Origin: Cyanobium usitatum str. Tous
GTDB lineage: Bacteria > Cyanobacteriota > Cyanobacteriia > PCC-6307 > Cyanobiaceae
NCBI RefSeq assembly: GCF_003011885.1
Contig: NZ_PXXO01000010.1
Span: 41,590 to 105,589 of the forward strand
Direction: 5' to 3'
DNA: 64,000 nt
The first letter of the stretch is position 1; every line of letters begins with the position of its first letter. Below the pieces are notes generated by a model, which worked only from the letters and a program-made list of their open reading frames with translations, was not told the DNA's origin and did not search any database. The position numbers and the translations under genes are program-made. Positions 18,160-27,277 of the stretch are shown piece after piece.

Positions 18160-18603
18160 TTGCTCAACCGAGTCGCGCTGATGCAGGCCAGGGATGGGGT
18201 GTTCCTTGAGGATCTCTGTCCCAAATTGCGCGTCAGACGCTGGCGCCAATCCCTTCATCTCATCACCGACCAACACTGCATTTATTGCGGTGAGCGCTCG
18301 GAATCAATCGACCACGTGCACCCCCAGAGCCGGGGCGGGCTAAGTGTCACCGAGAACTGCGTGCCCGCCTGTCTGGCCTGTAATGGCGACAAGGGAGATG
18401 CGGATGCCTTTGCCTGGTACCGGCGACAGCCCTTTTACGACCCCCGCCGCTCCATGGCGATTCGTGCCTGGACTGATGGAGACCTGCGTTTAGCAATGCG
18501 GCTGCTGCAGTGGGTACATCCCGGCCAATTGGAAGAACTGGTGGAACCTCACCAGACCCGGCAGGCCTCGGCGCCGTTGTGGCGCTGGCAGATGGCCTCC
18601 TGA
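18160..18603 (+). CDS. HNH endonuclease
   Basis: The 147-residue protein has the HNH core: CIYCG (Cys40, Cys43), DHVHP with Asp51-His52, Asn66, and CLACN (Cys71, Cys74). The two CxxC pairs should bind zinc and His52 with Asn66/Asn75 should form the metal-dependent nuclease site. About 65 residues follow the core (KGDADAFAWYRRQPFYDPRR). Start is TTG 18160, after a G-rich ribosome-site-like stretch, or ATG 18181. The last 18 codons overlap, on the other strand, the 3' end of the small membrane-protein gene. Its divergent partner is the SNF2 helicase. Confidence 0.85.
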   Translation: MLNRVALMQARDGVFLEDLCPKLRVRRWRQSLHLITDQHCIYCGERSESIDHVHPQSRGGLSVTENCVPACLACNGDKGDADAFAWYRRQPFYDPRRSMAIRAWTDGDLRLAMRLLQWVHPGQLEELVEPHQTRQASAPLWRWQMAS

Positions 18604-18881
18604 ACCTGGGGTCCCTCGGGGGCAACCACCAAAGCCAGCAGCAGCAGCACCCCCGCCAACACCGCCGGCACGGTGATCTCATGACCACTGGAGCGGGACC
18701 GCTGCCTTGAGGAGACCGGCGTCTTAGAGATTGGTGCCGGGAACTCAAGAGCAGCCCGCAAGCCTGGCGCAATGGAGCTTGCAGCACGAGAACCAGCAAC
18801 AGGAAAGGCTGAGACCGGAAAAGCTGAAACCGGCAAGGCTGAGACAGTGAAAACTGGGACCGTGAAAACTGAGACCGTCAT
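18549..18881 (-). CDS. Small membrane protein with repetitive N-terminus
   Basis: The 110-residue product has three parts: an N-terminal run of VFTVP/SAFPV-type pentapeptides from a 15-base tandem repeat, a basic Ser-rich linker, and a C-terminal membrane helix (EITVPAVLAGVLLLLALVV) ending CQRHNGAEACRVW. That C-terminus reads as conserved among picocyanobacterial small proteins, which is why the gene is called. The start at ATG 18881 is uncertain, as a start after the repeats is possible. Function unknown. Its 3' end overlaps that of the HNH gene by 55 bases. Confidence 0.55.
   Translation of the reverse strand: MTVSVFTVPVFTVSALPVSAFPVSAFPVAGSRAASSIAPGLRAALEFPAPISKTPVSSRQRSRSSGHEITVPAVLAGVLLLLALVVAPEGPQVQEAICQRHNGAEACRVW
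18805..18879. repeat. Five-copy 15-base tandem repeat
   Basis: Five degenerate units of AAGGCTGAGACCGGA type (the last two AAAACTGGGACCGTG and AAAACTGAGACCGTC) fill the 5' end of the small membrane-protein gene. Each unit adds five residues of the hydrophobic pattern VSAFP/VFTVP on the minus strand. Confidence 0.9.
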
Positions 18882-18914
18882 GGCGATCACTTCAGGGATA
18901 ATACAGGTGTACTC

Positions 18915-19841
18915 ATGATCCAGGCACTTGTCAAGCCCTCCCGCCAACTGCTGGTGATCGGCGGCGGCTTCACGGGCCTGCGGCTTGCCCAGGCCGCCCA
19001 GCGCAGCGGCATGGCGGTTCGCCTCACCAGCCGCCAACCACGCTCCAGCGGCGAGGGCCTGAAATGGCTCCCCTTCAACAGCTCTCCAGACGGCGCCTCC
19101 CTACCAGCCCCTAGCGCCCTGGCTGGCATCACGGATGTGGTGGTGTGCGTGCCCCCAGATCCAAGCCAGGGTGATCCGGCGCTGCGCTTACTAGGACCAA
19201 GCCTGCGAGAGCTGCCCCTGCAATGGCTGGGCTATCTCTCCACCACCGGCGTCTATGGCGACACCGCTGGGGCCTGGGTTGACGAAACCGCCCCAACCCC
19301 AGCCCGAGCCGGCCGCAGCCAGGCCCGGGTTGCGGCGGAGCAGGCGTGGCTAGCCACAGAACTACCCGTGCAGATTTTCCGGCTGCCAGCCATCTACGGA
19401 CCCAACCGCTCGCCATTTGCGGCCCTGCAAGCGGGGCAAAGCCGTCTCATCCACAAGCCTGGCCAGATGTTTTGCCGAGTACACGTCGACGACATCGTCG
19501 GTTGCCTGCTGCACTGCCTGGCCCGGCCGCAGCAGGAGCGCCCGACCGTGGTCAATGTGACCGACAACTGCCCCTGCCCCTCCAGCGAGACCCTGGGCTA
19601 TGCGGCCCACCTACTGGGGCACAAACTGCCACCAATGGAGCACTACGCCGAGGTCGCCGGCAGCATGAGCCCCATGGCCCGCAGCTTCTGGAGCGAAAAC
19701 CGGCGGGTCAGCAACCAGCTGCTGACCCAACAGCTGGGCTACAAGCTGCGCTATCCCAACTACCGGGAGGGCTACCGGGCCTGCTTAGCGGAGGAGCTAG
19801 GTGGCGGGCAGTCCCGCAGATCCCCGGGATCAACCACGTAG
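18915..19841 (+). CDS. NAD-dependent epimerase/SDR-family protein (YeeZ-like)
   Basis: The 308-residue protein has an N-terminal Rossmann motif (LLVIGGGFTGLRLAQAA) and the extended-SDR features YLSTTGVYGD and YGPNRSP. The Tyr of the usual YxxxK catalytic pair is not obvious, so it may bind a dinucleotide without acting as a classical epimerase. It matches the YeeZ-like group of SDR proteins of unknown substrate. It is oriented away from the small membrane protein. Its last 70 bases overlap a small minus-strand reading frame (19772-19951). Confidence 0.85.
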   Translation: MIQALVKPSRQLLVIGGGFTGLRLAQAAQRSGMAVRLTSRQPRSSGEGLKWLPFNSSPDGASLPAPSALAGITDVVVCVPPDPSQGDPALRLLGPSLRELPLQWLGYLSTTGVYGDTAGAWVDETAPTPARAGRSQARVAAEQAWLATELPVQIFRLPAIYGPNRSPFAALQAGQSRLIHKPGQMFCRVHVDDIVGCLLHCLARPQQERPTVVNVTDNCPCPSSETLGYAAHLLGHKLPPMEHYAEVAGSMSPMARSFWSENRRVSNQLLTQQLGYKLRYPNYREGYRACLAEELGGGQSRRSPGSTT

Positions 19842-19951
19842 GGCAGGCCCAAATCAGCCAGCAAGCGCCCCCAACGCAACTCGATCCAGCCCTTGCTGAG
19901 CCCCGTGCCCAGACCCAGCAACAGACCCCCCAGCAACAACCAGCGCAGCAT
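19772..19951 (-). CDS. Possible 59-residue membrane protein
   Basis: A short frame starting ATG 19951 encodes one membrane helix (LRWLLLGGLLLGLGTGL) followed by KGWIELRWGRLLADLGLPYVVDPGDL, which reads like a true protein rather than a shadow: it has one clean topology and an acidic-hydrophobic tail. It overlaps the end of the SDR gene and its start codon shares the bases CATG with the pdxA start on the other strand. Family not recognised. It would be lost if comparison with relatives shows no conservation. Confidence 0.45.
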   Translation of the reverse strand: MLRWLLLGGLLLGLGTGLSKGWIELRWGRLLADLGLPYVVDPGDLRDCPPPSSSAKQAR

Positions 19952-20975
19952 GGGCTCCACCACAAGCGGCCAAGCCCCATCCAACCCCACCCCAGCCCGG
20001 CTTGCCATTGCCCTAGGGGATCCTGCCGGCATAGGCGCTGAGGTAACTCTCAAGGCCCTGGCCAGGGCGGAATGGCGCTCACAGCAGCCCCTGCTGGTGG
20101 GTTGCCGCCGCTGGCTGGAAACCAGCTACCAACTGCTCAAGCCCAGCAGCAGCGAACCGCTGCGGGATCCGGCAGAGCTGGAGATTCTCGATCTGCCCTT
20201 AGTGGAGAGCTGCCAGCCAGGACGCAGCACCCCGGCCTGCGGAGCAGCCAGCTTCAACTGGCTCACCGCCGCCGTCGAGCTGGTGCAAAGCGGCCGCTGC
20301 CGGGCCCTGGTGACAGCGCCAATCGCCAAGGCCAGCTGGCACGCTGCCGGCCACCCCTACCCAGGCCAAACCGAGCGGCTGGCGGAACTCAGCGGCAGCC
20401 CCGAAGCCTCGATGCTGTTTACCGCGCTAGCACCCGCGGGCCACTGGCGCCTCAACACCCTGCTGGCCACCACCCACATTCCCCTGGCCGCCGTACCCCA
20501 ACATCTCAATGGAGCCTTGGTGCAACGCAAGCTGGATAAGCTCCTGGCCTTCTGCCAGCGCTCCAACCCAGCCCCCCACCTAGTGGTGGCAGGACTCAAT
20601 CCCCATGCCGGCGAGGCGGGGCGCCTGGGGCAGGAGGAGAGCACCTGGTTGGAAGCAACCCTGGAGGCCTGGCGCCGGCAGCATCCAGAGGTGCAGCTCG
20701 AAGGCCCATTGCCGCCGGACACTTGCTGGCTAAGCGCGGCCGCCGCCTGGCCGGGCCCCAGACCAGGCCCCGATGGCTACCTGGCGCTGTATCACGACCA
20801 GGGACTAATCCCGGTGAAATTGCTGGCCTTTGATGCCGCAGTCAACACCACCTTGGGGTTGCCGTTTATGCGCACCTCACCAGATCACGGCACAGGCTTC
20901 GCGATCGCTGGCCAAGGCCTAGCCAGGGCCGACAGCATGGCGGCTGCCCTGATTACGGCAAGGGATCTGGGCTAG
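19950..20975 (+). CDS. pdxA: 4-hydroxythreonine-4-phosphate dehydrogenase
   Basis: The 341-residue protein shows the PdxA landmarks: RLAIALGDPAGIGAEVTLKAL, the VTAPIAKASWHAAGHPYPGQTE active-site region, ALYHDQGLIPVKLL and the C-terminal TSPDHGTGFAIAG. It oxidises 4-phosphohydroxy-L-threonine on the DXP-dependent pyridoxal phosphate pathway; a metal-binding His triad is present in these segments. ATG 19950 is taken as the start; an upstream TTG reading is not family-like. It converges with accB, five bases apart. Confidence 0.93.
   Translation: MGSTTSGQAPSNPTPARLAIALGDPAGIGAEVTLKALARAEWRSQQPLLVGCRRWLETSYQLLKPSSSEPLRDPAELEILDLPLVESCQPGRSTPACGAASFNWLTAAVELVQSGRCRALVTAPIAKASWHAAGHPYPGQTERLAELSGSPEASMLFTALAPAGHWRLNTLLATTHIPLAAVPQHLNGALVQRKLDKLLAFCQRSNPAPHLVVAGLNPHAGEAGRLGQEESTWLEATLEAWRRQHPEVQLEGPLPPDTCWLSAAAAWPGPRPGPDGYLALYHDQGLIPVKLLAFDAAVNTTLGLPFMRTSPDHGTGFAIAGQGLARADSMAAALITARDLG
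20901..20908. repeat. HIP1 palindrome
   Basis: GCGATCGC inside pdxA. Confidence 0.9.
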
Positions 20976-20979
20976 CCGC

Positions 20980-21459
20980 TCAGGCCGGCCGCACCCGCAT
21001 CAACACCTGACCGAATTCCACGGGGGTGCCGTTTTCCACCAGGATTTCAACCACCTCACCGCCCACCTCAGACTCCAGCTCATTCATCAGCTTCATCGCC
21101 TCAAGAATGCAGACGGTCTGGCCGACTTTGATGCGGCCACCCACTTCCACAAAGGGGGCTTCGCCGGGAGCTGCAGCTCGATAGAAGGTGGCAACCATCG
21201 GGGCTGTGACCTCAAGCAGGTCGCCGCGGCTGGCAGCAGCCGGTGGCGGTGGAGCCGAGGGGGCAACGGGCAGGGGGGCCGCTGCCTGCAGCACCTGGGC
21301 CGGAGCGGTACTGGCCTGGAAAACAGTTGTAGGAGCTGCACTGGGAAGGTTGCGACGCACCTCCAAGCGGAAGTCGTCTCCTTCGAGCTTCAACTCCTGG
21401 ATGTCGCTCTCGCCAAGCAGGGCGAGAAGGTGCTGAAGCTGGTCGTGGTTGAGCTGCAT
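20980..21459 (-). CDS. accB: Acetyl-CoA carboxylase biotin carboxyl carrier protein
   Basis: The 159-residue protein ends in a biotinyl domain with the biotinylated lysine in EAMKLMNELE, preceded by an Ala/Pro-rich flexible linker (residues about 45-85). It carries the carboxyl group between biotin carboxylase and transcarboxylase in the first step of fatty acid synthesis. It follows efp by five bases on the same strand, the usual efp-accB order in bacteria. Confidence 0.96.
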   Translation of the reverse strand: MQLNHDQLQHLLALLGESDIQELKLEGDDFRLEVRRNLPSAAPTTVFQASTAPAQVLQAAAPLPVAPSAPPPPAAASRGDLLEVTAPMVATFYRAAAPGEAPFVEVGGRIKVGQTVCILEAMKLMNELESEVGGEVVEILVENGTPVEFGQVLMRVRPA

Positions 21460-21464
21460 GGCGA

Positions 21465-22025
21465 TCAGTTCTCCCTGCCCAAATAGCTGTCGGTACGAGT
21501 ATCTATCTTGATTTTCTCGCCGATCGACAGGAACAGGGGCACCATCACCTGGGCTCCCGTTTCAACGATTGCAGGCTTGGTGCCGCCAGTGGCCGTATCG
21601 CCCTTGACGCCCGGATCGGTCTGGGTGATCGCCAGCACCACCGAGTTGGGTAGTTCCACCTCCAAGGGTTTGCCGTTCCAGGCCACCACGTTCACCTCCA
21701 TGCCCTCCTTGAGGTACTTGCGGCTGTCACCAATCTGTTTGGCCGTCAGCCGGGTTTCCTCGTAGCTGCCCATATCCATAAACACGTAGTCGTCACCCTC
21801 CATGTAGGTGTGCTGGAGGGTGCTCTTTTCGAGAATGGCTTGGGGCAGCATCTCGCCTGCCCGAAAGGTCTTCTCCACGACGTTGCCGCTCTGAACCGCC
21901 TTGAGCTTGGTGCGCACGAACGCCGATCCCTTGCCGGGCTTGACGTGCAAAAACTCAACGACCCTCCACACCTGGCCATCCAGCTCGATTGAGGTACCGG
22001 TTCGAAAGTCGTTGCTGGAGATCAT
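21465..22025 (-). CDS. efp: Translation elongation factor P
   Basis: The 186-residue protein matches EF-P along its full length: [17 protein letters not shown], the loop [11 protein letters not shown] with Lys32 at the tip that may be modified in other bacteria, and the C-terminal [15 protein letters not shown] relieves ribosome stalling at proline runs. No modification enzyme is adjacent. It leads the efp-accB pair; a 114-base spacer separates it from the divergent cyclophilin gene. Confidence 0.97.
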   Translation of the reverse strand: MISSNDFRTGTSIELDGQVWRVVEFLHVKPGKGSAFVRTKLKAVQSGNVVEKTFRAGEMLPQAILEKSTLQHTYMEGDDYVFMDMGSYEETRLTAKQIGDSRKYLKEGMEVNVVAWNGKPLEVELPNSVVLAITQTDPGVKGDTATGGTKPAIVETGAQVMVPLFLSIGEKIKIDTRTDSYLGREN

Positions 22026-22139
22026 TCCGGCGGTTCAGATCTGGGGGATTGTAAGGCTGGCTACCGGAACGGGCCTCTGCGGGGCCATTCCGGAGGCCCT
22101 GAAGTTGTGCCAAAGTCCGCTCAACGACAGGGTGTTGCC

Positions 22140-23243
22140 ATGGCACGGGGCCAATCCAGCTGGGCGAATCGCTCAACGTGGGCGCGCTGGTTTGCTGGCT
22201 TGGCCAGCTTGATGCTGGTTGTACTGCTCGCTGCCCCCACCGCCTGGGCTGCCCTGCCCCAGGGCAACGCCGTAACCGACCCTGCAGCGCTGCTGCGCAA
22301 TGCCTTGCCAATCAAGGCCCCCGACCTGCAGGAGCTTCAGCATCGCCTCGAGGCCACCAGCGACGACCTGCGCGCTAAGCGCTGGCCAGCCCTAGCCAGC
22401 TCCGTGCGGCGTTGCATTTCCTTACTGGGCAGCCGCAAGGCAGCCATGCTCGAAGGCTTCGATGCCCCAGCGAAAACCGAGGCCGCAACTCTGCTGGACC
22501 AGGTGGGAGAGCAACTGCAAGTGCTCGCCGCCGCCGCCGAAGGCCAGGAGCGCGACCCATTCCTGGCAGCCCGCCGTGAGGCCCTCAACAGCATCGGCAA
22601 AGCCGAAGACCTGCTGGTGGGGCCGTTCCCCTATCAAATTCCGGCTGAATTTGCCGATTTGCCCAGGCTGCTGGGCCGGGCAACCGTGCAGCTCACCACC
22701 ACTAAAGGCGACCTAACTGCGGTTGTAGACGGTTACAACGCGCCCCTCACCGCCGGCGCCTTTGTTGATCTGGTGCAACGCGGCTTTTACGACGGACTGC
22801 CCTTCATTCGAGCCGAAGATTTTTACGTGCTGCAAACCGGCGATCCGGAAGGCCCAAATGATGGATACATCGACCCGAAAACCAAAACGGAGCGCAAGGT
22901 GCCGCTAGAGATCAAGGTGCCAGGCCAGAGCGAGCCCTTCTACAACCAAACCTTCGAAGACCTCGGCATGTTCAAGGCCGCACCAGAACTACCCTTCTCC
23001 ACCAAGGGCACCCTGGGCTGGGCCCACTCCGATGAAGTGCTAGACGACGGCTCCTCCCAGTTCTTCCTCTTCCTGTTCGAACCTGAACTGACCCCTGCCG
23101 GCCTAAACCTGATCGACGGCCGCTATGCCGCTTTCGGTTATGTGGTGGATGGCTTTGATGTTCTCGAAGAACTCACGGCTGACGACGGCATCGTCAAAGC
23201 ACGAGTGCTATCAGGATCCGAAAATCTCCAACCCCACAGCTGA
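22140..23243 (+). CDS. CYP38/TLP40-like lumenal cyclophilin
   Basis: The 367-residue protein has a Sec-type signal (membrane-spanning LASLMLVVLLAAPTAWA), a helical N-terminal region (residues about 40-185) with a leucine-rich pattern, and a C-terminal cyclophilin domain (FYDGLPFIRAED, SSQFFLFLFEPEL, RYAAFGYVVDG). This architecture is that of plant CYP38/TLP40, a thylakoid lumen protein needed for photosystem II assembly; the cyclophilin site lacks several catalytic residues in that family, so isomerase activity may be weak. The start is ATG 22140; an upstream GTG at 22107 is less likely. Confidence 0.85.
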   Translation: MARGQSSWANRSTWARWFAGLASLMLVVLLAAPTAWAALPQGNAVTDPAALLRNALPIKAPDLQELQHRLEATSDDLRAKRWPALASSVRRCISLLGSRKAAMLEGFDAPAKTEAATLLDQVGEQLQVLAAAAEGQERDPFLAARREALNSIGKAEDLLVGPFPYQIPAEFADLPRLLGRATVQLTTTKGDLTAVVDGYNAPLTAGAFVDLVQRGFYDGLPFIRAEDFYVLQTGDPEGPNDGYIDPKTKTERKVPLEIKVPGQSEPFYNQTFEDLGMFKAAPELPFSTKGTLGWAHSDEVLDDGSSQFFLFLFEPELTPAGLNLIDGRYAAFGYVVDGFDVLEELTADDGIVKARVLSGSENLQPHS

Positions 23244-23265
23244 ATTTCTAAAGTAAGCATTAAAA

Positions 23266-23287
23266 AGCCGCCCTCAAGGGCGGCTTA
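23266..23287 (-). terminator. Rho-independent terminator of gap2
   Basis: AAGCCGCCC and GGGCGGCTT form a nine-base-pair stem around the loop TCAA. On the minus strand it is followed by a TTTTTAA run, so it should end the gap2 transcript. On the plus strand the tail is TTAAAA, a weaker signal, so it may also serve the cyclophilin gene that ends at 23243. Confidence 0.85.
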
Positions 23288-23308
23288 AAAGTTGGTGATT
23301 TGCTCAGC

Positions 23309-24331
23309 TCATTTCCATTGCTTGGCAACAATTTCAGCCAAATCAACAACGCGCTGGCTGTAGCCCCACTCGTTGTCGTACCAAGCAATAACCTTCAGCA
23401 TGTTGCCACCCATCACCAAGGTGAGCTCCGAATCAATGATCGTCGATTCGTCGGTGCCGGCATGATCGCTGGAAACCAAAGGTAGATCGCAATACTTGAT
23501 GATGCCCTTCATGGCATTCTCCGATGAGGCCTTGAGCAAGGCATTCACCTCTTCCTTGGTGGTGTCGCGACTGATATCAAGCACCATGTCAACCACCGAG
23601 ACATTCGGTGTGGGCACTCGCATAGCGATGCCGCTGAGCTTGCCCTTCATCGGCGGATAGACCAACGCCACAGCCTGGGCAGCGCCGGTGCTGGTGGGAA
23701 CAATGTTTACCGCAGCGGCCCTCGCACGGCGCAGGTCGCGGTGGGCCGCATCCAAGATGCGCTGGTCACCGGTGTAGCTGTGGGTGGTCGTCATCGTGCC
23801 CTTGACGATGCCGAATGCTTGATCCAGCACCTTCACCACAGGAGCCATGCAATTGGTGGTGCAGCTGGCGTTGCTGAGAATGTCCCAATCTTCGTGGCGG
23901 TACTGATCGGCGTTAACGCCCACCACAAAAGTGCCAACCTTCGCGCCCTTGCCAGGCGCCGTGAGAATTACCTTTTTGGCACCAGCTTCAAAGTGCTTGC
24001 TGGCACCCACATCATCGTTGAACACTCCGGTGGATTCGATCACCAGATCGACGCCCCATTCCTTCCAGGGAAGGTTGGCGGGATTGCGGTCGTAGAAGGT
24101 TTTGATTGTCTTGCCGTTGAGGACGATCGTGTCCTCGGTGGTGGTGACGTCCACGCCCCGCAGGGGGCCGAGCATGGAGTCGTACTTGAGCAGGTGGGCC
24201 ATGGTGTTGGTGTCACCGGAGCCATTGATGCCCACTAGTTCGATGCCAGTGTTGGCCCCACGGCTCAGCCAGCAGCGGGTGAAGTTGCGACCAATCCGGC
24301 CAAATCCATTGATCGCAACGCGCAAAGTCAT
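23309..24331 (-). CDS. gap2: Glyceraldehyde-3-phosphate dehydrogenase (Gap2, NAD(P)-dependent)
   Basis: The 340-residue protein has the Rossmann start [16 protein letters not shown], the catalytic SNASCTTNC (Cys157), and the C-terminal [13 protein letters not shown]. Overall it is of the plastid-like Gap2 type, which accepts NADPH and runs the reductive step of the Calvin cycle; I infer this from its close likeness to chloroplast GapA. ATG 24331 is chosen over a TTG at 24346. A promoter with TATGAT is suggested upstream, and the stem-loop at 23266 should terminate it. Confidence 0.95.
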   Translation of the reverse strand: MTLRVAINGFGRIGRNFTRCWLSRGANTGIELVGINGSGDTNTMAHLLKYDSMLGPLRGVDVTTTEDTIVLNGKTIKTFYDRNPANLPWKEWGVDLVIESTGVFNDDVGASKHFEAGAKKVILTAPGKGAKVGTFVVGVNADQYRHEDWDILSNASCTTNCMAPVVKVLDQAFGIVKGTMTTTHSYTGDQRILDAAHRDLRRARAAAVNIVPTSTGAAQAVALVYPPMKGKLSGIAMRVPTPNVSVVDMVLDISRDTTKEEVNALLKASSENAMKGIIKYCDLPLVSSDHAGTDESTIIDSELTLVMGGNMLKVIAWYDNEWGYSQRVVDLAEIVAKQWK

Positions 24332-24377
24332 GGCCGATTGCGGCAAAAGCCGCTAACGAAAGTGGTTTTGGCTGCCG

Positions 24378-24383
24378 ATCATA
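24378..24383 (-). promoter_or_regulatory. Candidate -10 box for gap2
   Basis: TATGAT on the minus strand lies about 47 bases upstream of the gap2 start. No convincing -35 hexamer was found at the usual spacing, so the call is tentative. Confidence 0.3.
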
Positions 24384-24510
24384 CAGAAATTGATCCGGTC
24401 TCCCCTCTTGCAGGAAGGGCGCACGCCGAGGACCATGCGCAAACGCGCAGCAACTCGTAAAGGTTTTCGGGCTGTTGTCAGTTTAATTTTGTGCTCATCT
24501 GAACCCTGAT

Positions 24511-25983
24511 TTGGAGTTGCGTTTGGCGCCCCTGCTCGATCGTCACCAGCCACTCCACTTCATTGGCGTTGGCGGCATCGGCATGTCTGCCCTGGCAGGG
24601 ATCCTGGCGGAACGGGGCTACGCGGTAAGTGGCTCCGACCCCCGGGACAACGCCGTGCTCGACCGCTTGCGGCGGCTGGGGGTGCGGGTGTTTTTGGAGC
24701 AGAACGCCGCCACGGTTGCTGCTATCCGCAGCGGCACCTCGGTCTCACCTCAAGTAGTGATCAGCTCCGCGGTGCCAGAGACCAACCCGGAGCTAGTGGA
24801 GGCCCGTCGCATGGGTCTGGCGATCTGCCACCGCTCCGACGTGCTGGCCGCCTTGATCAATAGCCAGGACTCCATCGCCGTAGCCGGGAGCCATGGCAAA
24901 ACCACTACCAGCACCCTGATCGCCACCCTGCTGGCTGCTACCCAACACGACCCCACCGCAGTGATTGGCGGCATCGTGCCCGCCTTTGGCAGCAACGGTC
25001 GCCATGGCGAAGGCAGGCTGCTGGTGGCGGAGGCGGATGAATCGGACGGCTCCTTGGTGAAATTCCGCTCATCCCTCGGCGTGCTCACCAACGTCGAACT
25101 CGACCACACGGACCACTACCCCGACCTCGAAGCCCTGATCACCACCCTGCAAAGGTTCGCTGGCAACACATCAAGGCTCCTGGCAAACCACGACGACCCG
25201 GTGCTGCGCGAGCGGTTCAAAGCCAGTCATTGGTGGTCGATCGAAAGCGCCGCAGGCGTCTCCTTTGCAGCGATTGCCCAAGAGCAAAGGGGGGACGGCA
25301 CCATTGCCGACTTCTATGAAGACGGTGAGCTGGTGGGCCGCTTTGAACTGCCCTTGCCCGGTCGTCACAACCTCAGTAACGCGGTTGCGGCCATGGCCGC
25401 CTGCCGGCTGGAGGGGGTTTCATTTGCCGAGCTGGGCGAGGCGGTAGCCGCCCTCCAGGCCCCAGGACGGCGCTTTGATTTCCGCGGTTTATGGCAGGGC
25501 CGGCTGGTGGTCGACGACTACGCCCACCACCCCAGCGAGGTGGCCGCAACCCTGGCCATGGCCAAGCTGATGGTGGACAGCGGCCGCAGCGCCCTGCCCG
25601 TGGCGCCAAGGCGTTTGGTAGCAGTGTTTCAGCCCCATCGCTACAGCCGCACAGCCCAATTTCTGGACGGCTTTGCAGCGGCCCTATCGGAAGCCGATTC
25701 CGTGCTGATCGCGCCCCTCTACGCCGCTGGTGAAGCGCCGATTCCAGGCATCTCCAGCGCCGCCATGGCCGAGGCGGTGCGGCAGCTGGCACCCAACCTG
25801 CCGGTGGCGGTAGCCAGCACTCTCGACGAGCTCGCCGCCCAGGTGGCAGCCAAGAGTCAAGAGGGTGATCTGGTGATCGCCATGGGTGCTGGAGACGTCA
25901 ACAGCCTCTGGGAACGCCTCGAGCAGCGCCAGCAAGCAGTTGACAGCGCCATCACTGCCTCTGAACTCCCCCTGGCGGCCTGA
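24511..25983 (+). CDS. murC: UDP-N-acetylmuramate--L-alanine ligase
   Basis: The 490-residue protein has the Mur ligase N-terminal fold ([17 protein letters not shown]), the ATP-binding GSHGKTTTS (126-134), the metal and substrate region [10 protein letters not shown], and a C-terminal domain with HPSEVAATL. It adds L-alanine to UDP-MurNAc, the first peptide step of cell-wall synthesis. The start is a TTG at 24511, as no ATG is in reach upstream of the fold. It is followed by murB after five bases and murC-murB-ybaB is probably one operon. Confidence 0.95.
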   Translation: MELRLAPLLDRHQPLHFIGVGGIGMSALAGILAERGYAVSGSDPRDNAVLDRLRRLGVRVFLEQNAATVAAIRSGTSVSPQVVISSAVPETNPELVEARRMGLAICHRSDVLAALINSQDSIAVAGSHGKTTTSTLIATLLAATQHDPTAVIGGIVPAFGSNGRHGEGRLLVAEADESDGSLVKFRSSLGVLTNVELDHTDHYPDLEALITTLQRFAGNTSRLLANHDDPVLRERFKASHWWSIESAAGVSFAAIAQEQRGDGTIADFYEDGELVGRFELPLPGRHNLSNAVAAMAACRLEGVSFAELGEAVAALQAPGRRFDFRGLWQGRLVVDDYAHHPSEVAATLAMAKLMVDSGRSALPVAPRRLVAVFQPHRYSRTAQFLDGFAAALSEADSVLIAPLYAAGEAPIPGISSAAMAEAVRQLAPNLPVAVASTLDELAAQVAAKSQEGDLVIAMGAGDVNSLWERLEQRQQAVDSAITASELPLAA

Positions 25984-25988
25984 GCCTG

Positions 25989-26900
25989 ATGATTGCGGCC
26001 CCCAGCTGCCACCCGGCCCTACGCCAAGGGGTAGGACTTCAGTCCTTCACCACCTGGAAGGTGGGAGGTCCAGCGGAGTGGTTTGCCGAGCCTGGAGAAC
26101 GCGAAGAGCTGATTTCTCTGGCGGCCTGGGCCCGGGCCCAGGGCCTGTCCTTGCGCTGCATCGGCGCAGGCTCCAACCTGCTGATCGCCGATAGCGGCCT
26201 GCCCGGCCTCACCATCTGCAACAGGCGGCTGCAGGGGAGCCGGCTCGACGCCGCCAACGGCCTGGTGGAAGCGGAAGCCGGAGAACCGATCCCCACCCTG
26301 GCCCGCAAAGCAGCCCGGCTTGGCCTGAGCGGGCTGGAGTGGGCCGTGGGCATTCCAGGCACCGTAGGGGGCGCGGTGGTGATGAATGCGGGCGCTCAGG
26401 GCGGCTGCACGGCCGAATGGTTGCACTCGGTGCGGGTGCTGGACCCGGCCAATCCCGCAACGCCCTTCGAGCTGGAAGCCCAGGAGCTGGACTTCGCCTA
26501 TCGCCACAGCCGCCTCCAGGCGGAGAGCTGGATCGTGCTGGCAGCCACCTTCCAGCTGGAGGCCGGCCACGACCCCGCAGCCATCACCTCGCGCACCAGT
26601 GCCAATCTGCACAGCCGCACCAGCACCCAGCCCTACCAACAACCCAGCTGCGGCAGTGTTTTTCGCAACCCAGAACCACAAAAAGCAGGGCAGCTGATCG
26701 AAGCGCTGGGCCTGAAGGGATTGCAGATCGGTGATGCCCAAGTCTCGCCAATCCACGCCAATTTCATCGTCAACATTGGCCAGGCCAGCGCCAGCGACAT
26801 CGATGCCCTAATCGCAGAAGTGCAACGCCGGGTGCTGGCCAGCCACGGCCTGACCCTCCACCCCGAGGTAAAGCGGCTGGGCTTCGGGCCGGAGCACTAG
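25989..26900 (+). CDS. murB: UDP-N-acetylenolpyruvoylglucosamine reductase
   Basis: The 303-residue protein has the FAD-binding [13 protein letters not shown] and [34 protein letters not shown], and the catalytic GSVFRNPE with its active-site Ser. It is the type with the short C-terminal domain typical of cyanobacteria. It reduces enolpyruvyl-UDP-GlcNAc to UDP-MurNAc with NADPH, the substrate of MurC encoded just upstream. Confidence 0.95.
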   Translation: MIAAPSCHPALRQGVGLQSFTTWKVGGPAEWFAEPGEREELISLAAWARAQGLSLRCIGAGSNLLIADSGLPGLTICNRRLQGSRLDAANGLVEAEAGEPIPTLARKAARLGLSGLEWAVGIPGTVGGAVVMNAGAQGGCTAEWLHSVRVLDPANPATPFELEAQELDFAYRHSRLQAESWIVLAATFQLEAGHDPAAITSRTSANLHSRTSTQPYQQPSCGSVFRNPEPQKAGQLIEALGLKGLQIGDAQVSPIHANFIVNIGQASASDIDALIAEVQRRVLASHGLTLHPEVKRLGFGPEH

Positions 26901-26935
26901 CTGCCCCTTAGCCTGAGCCGAGCAACTTTTAGGGC

Positions 26936-27277
26936 ATGGCTGGCTTCGGACTCCCCAACTTCGGTCAGCTCACCGAGGCCTTCAAGAAGGCCCAGGAGCT
27001 GCAGCAAAACGCCCAGAAGCTCCAGGAAGAACTTGATGCAATGGAACTGGAGGGCCGCAGCGGCGACGGCCGGGCAAGCATCTGGCTCACGGGCAACCAG
27101 CAACCGCTGCGAGTGCAACTGGCCCCCGAACTGATCGCCGAAGGGGCTGCCGCCAGCGAAGCCGCCGTGCTGGAAGCCTTGCAAGCCGCCTACGAGCTGT
27201 CCACCGGCACGATGAAAGGCCGCATGGAAGAACTCACCGGTGGCCTAAATCTCAATCTGCCAGGTCTGGGCGGCTGA
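26936..27277 (+). CDS. YbaB/EbfC nucleoid-associated protein
   Basis: The 113-residue protein shows the YbaB fold: a helical [19 protein letters not shown] segment, a beta hairpin, and a second helix pair, ending in a glycine-rich tail. Members bind DNA and shape the nucleoid. It is 35 bases after murB. Its last 26 bases overlap the end of rsgA on the other strand. Confidence 0.9.
   Translation: MAGFGLPNFGQLTEAFKKAQELQQNAQKLQEELDAMELEGRSGDGRASIWLTGNQQPLRVQLAPELIAEGAAASEAAVLEALQAAYELSTGTMKGRMEELTGGLNLNLPGLGG

Noticed and set aside
24347..24510. NtcA site (GTA-N8-TAC) or a full promoter between gap2 and murC
   Set aside because: No properly spaced half-sites or -35 box were found; only a tentative -10 for gap2 is listed.
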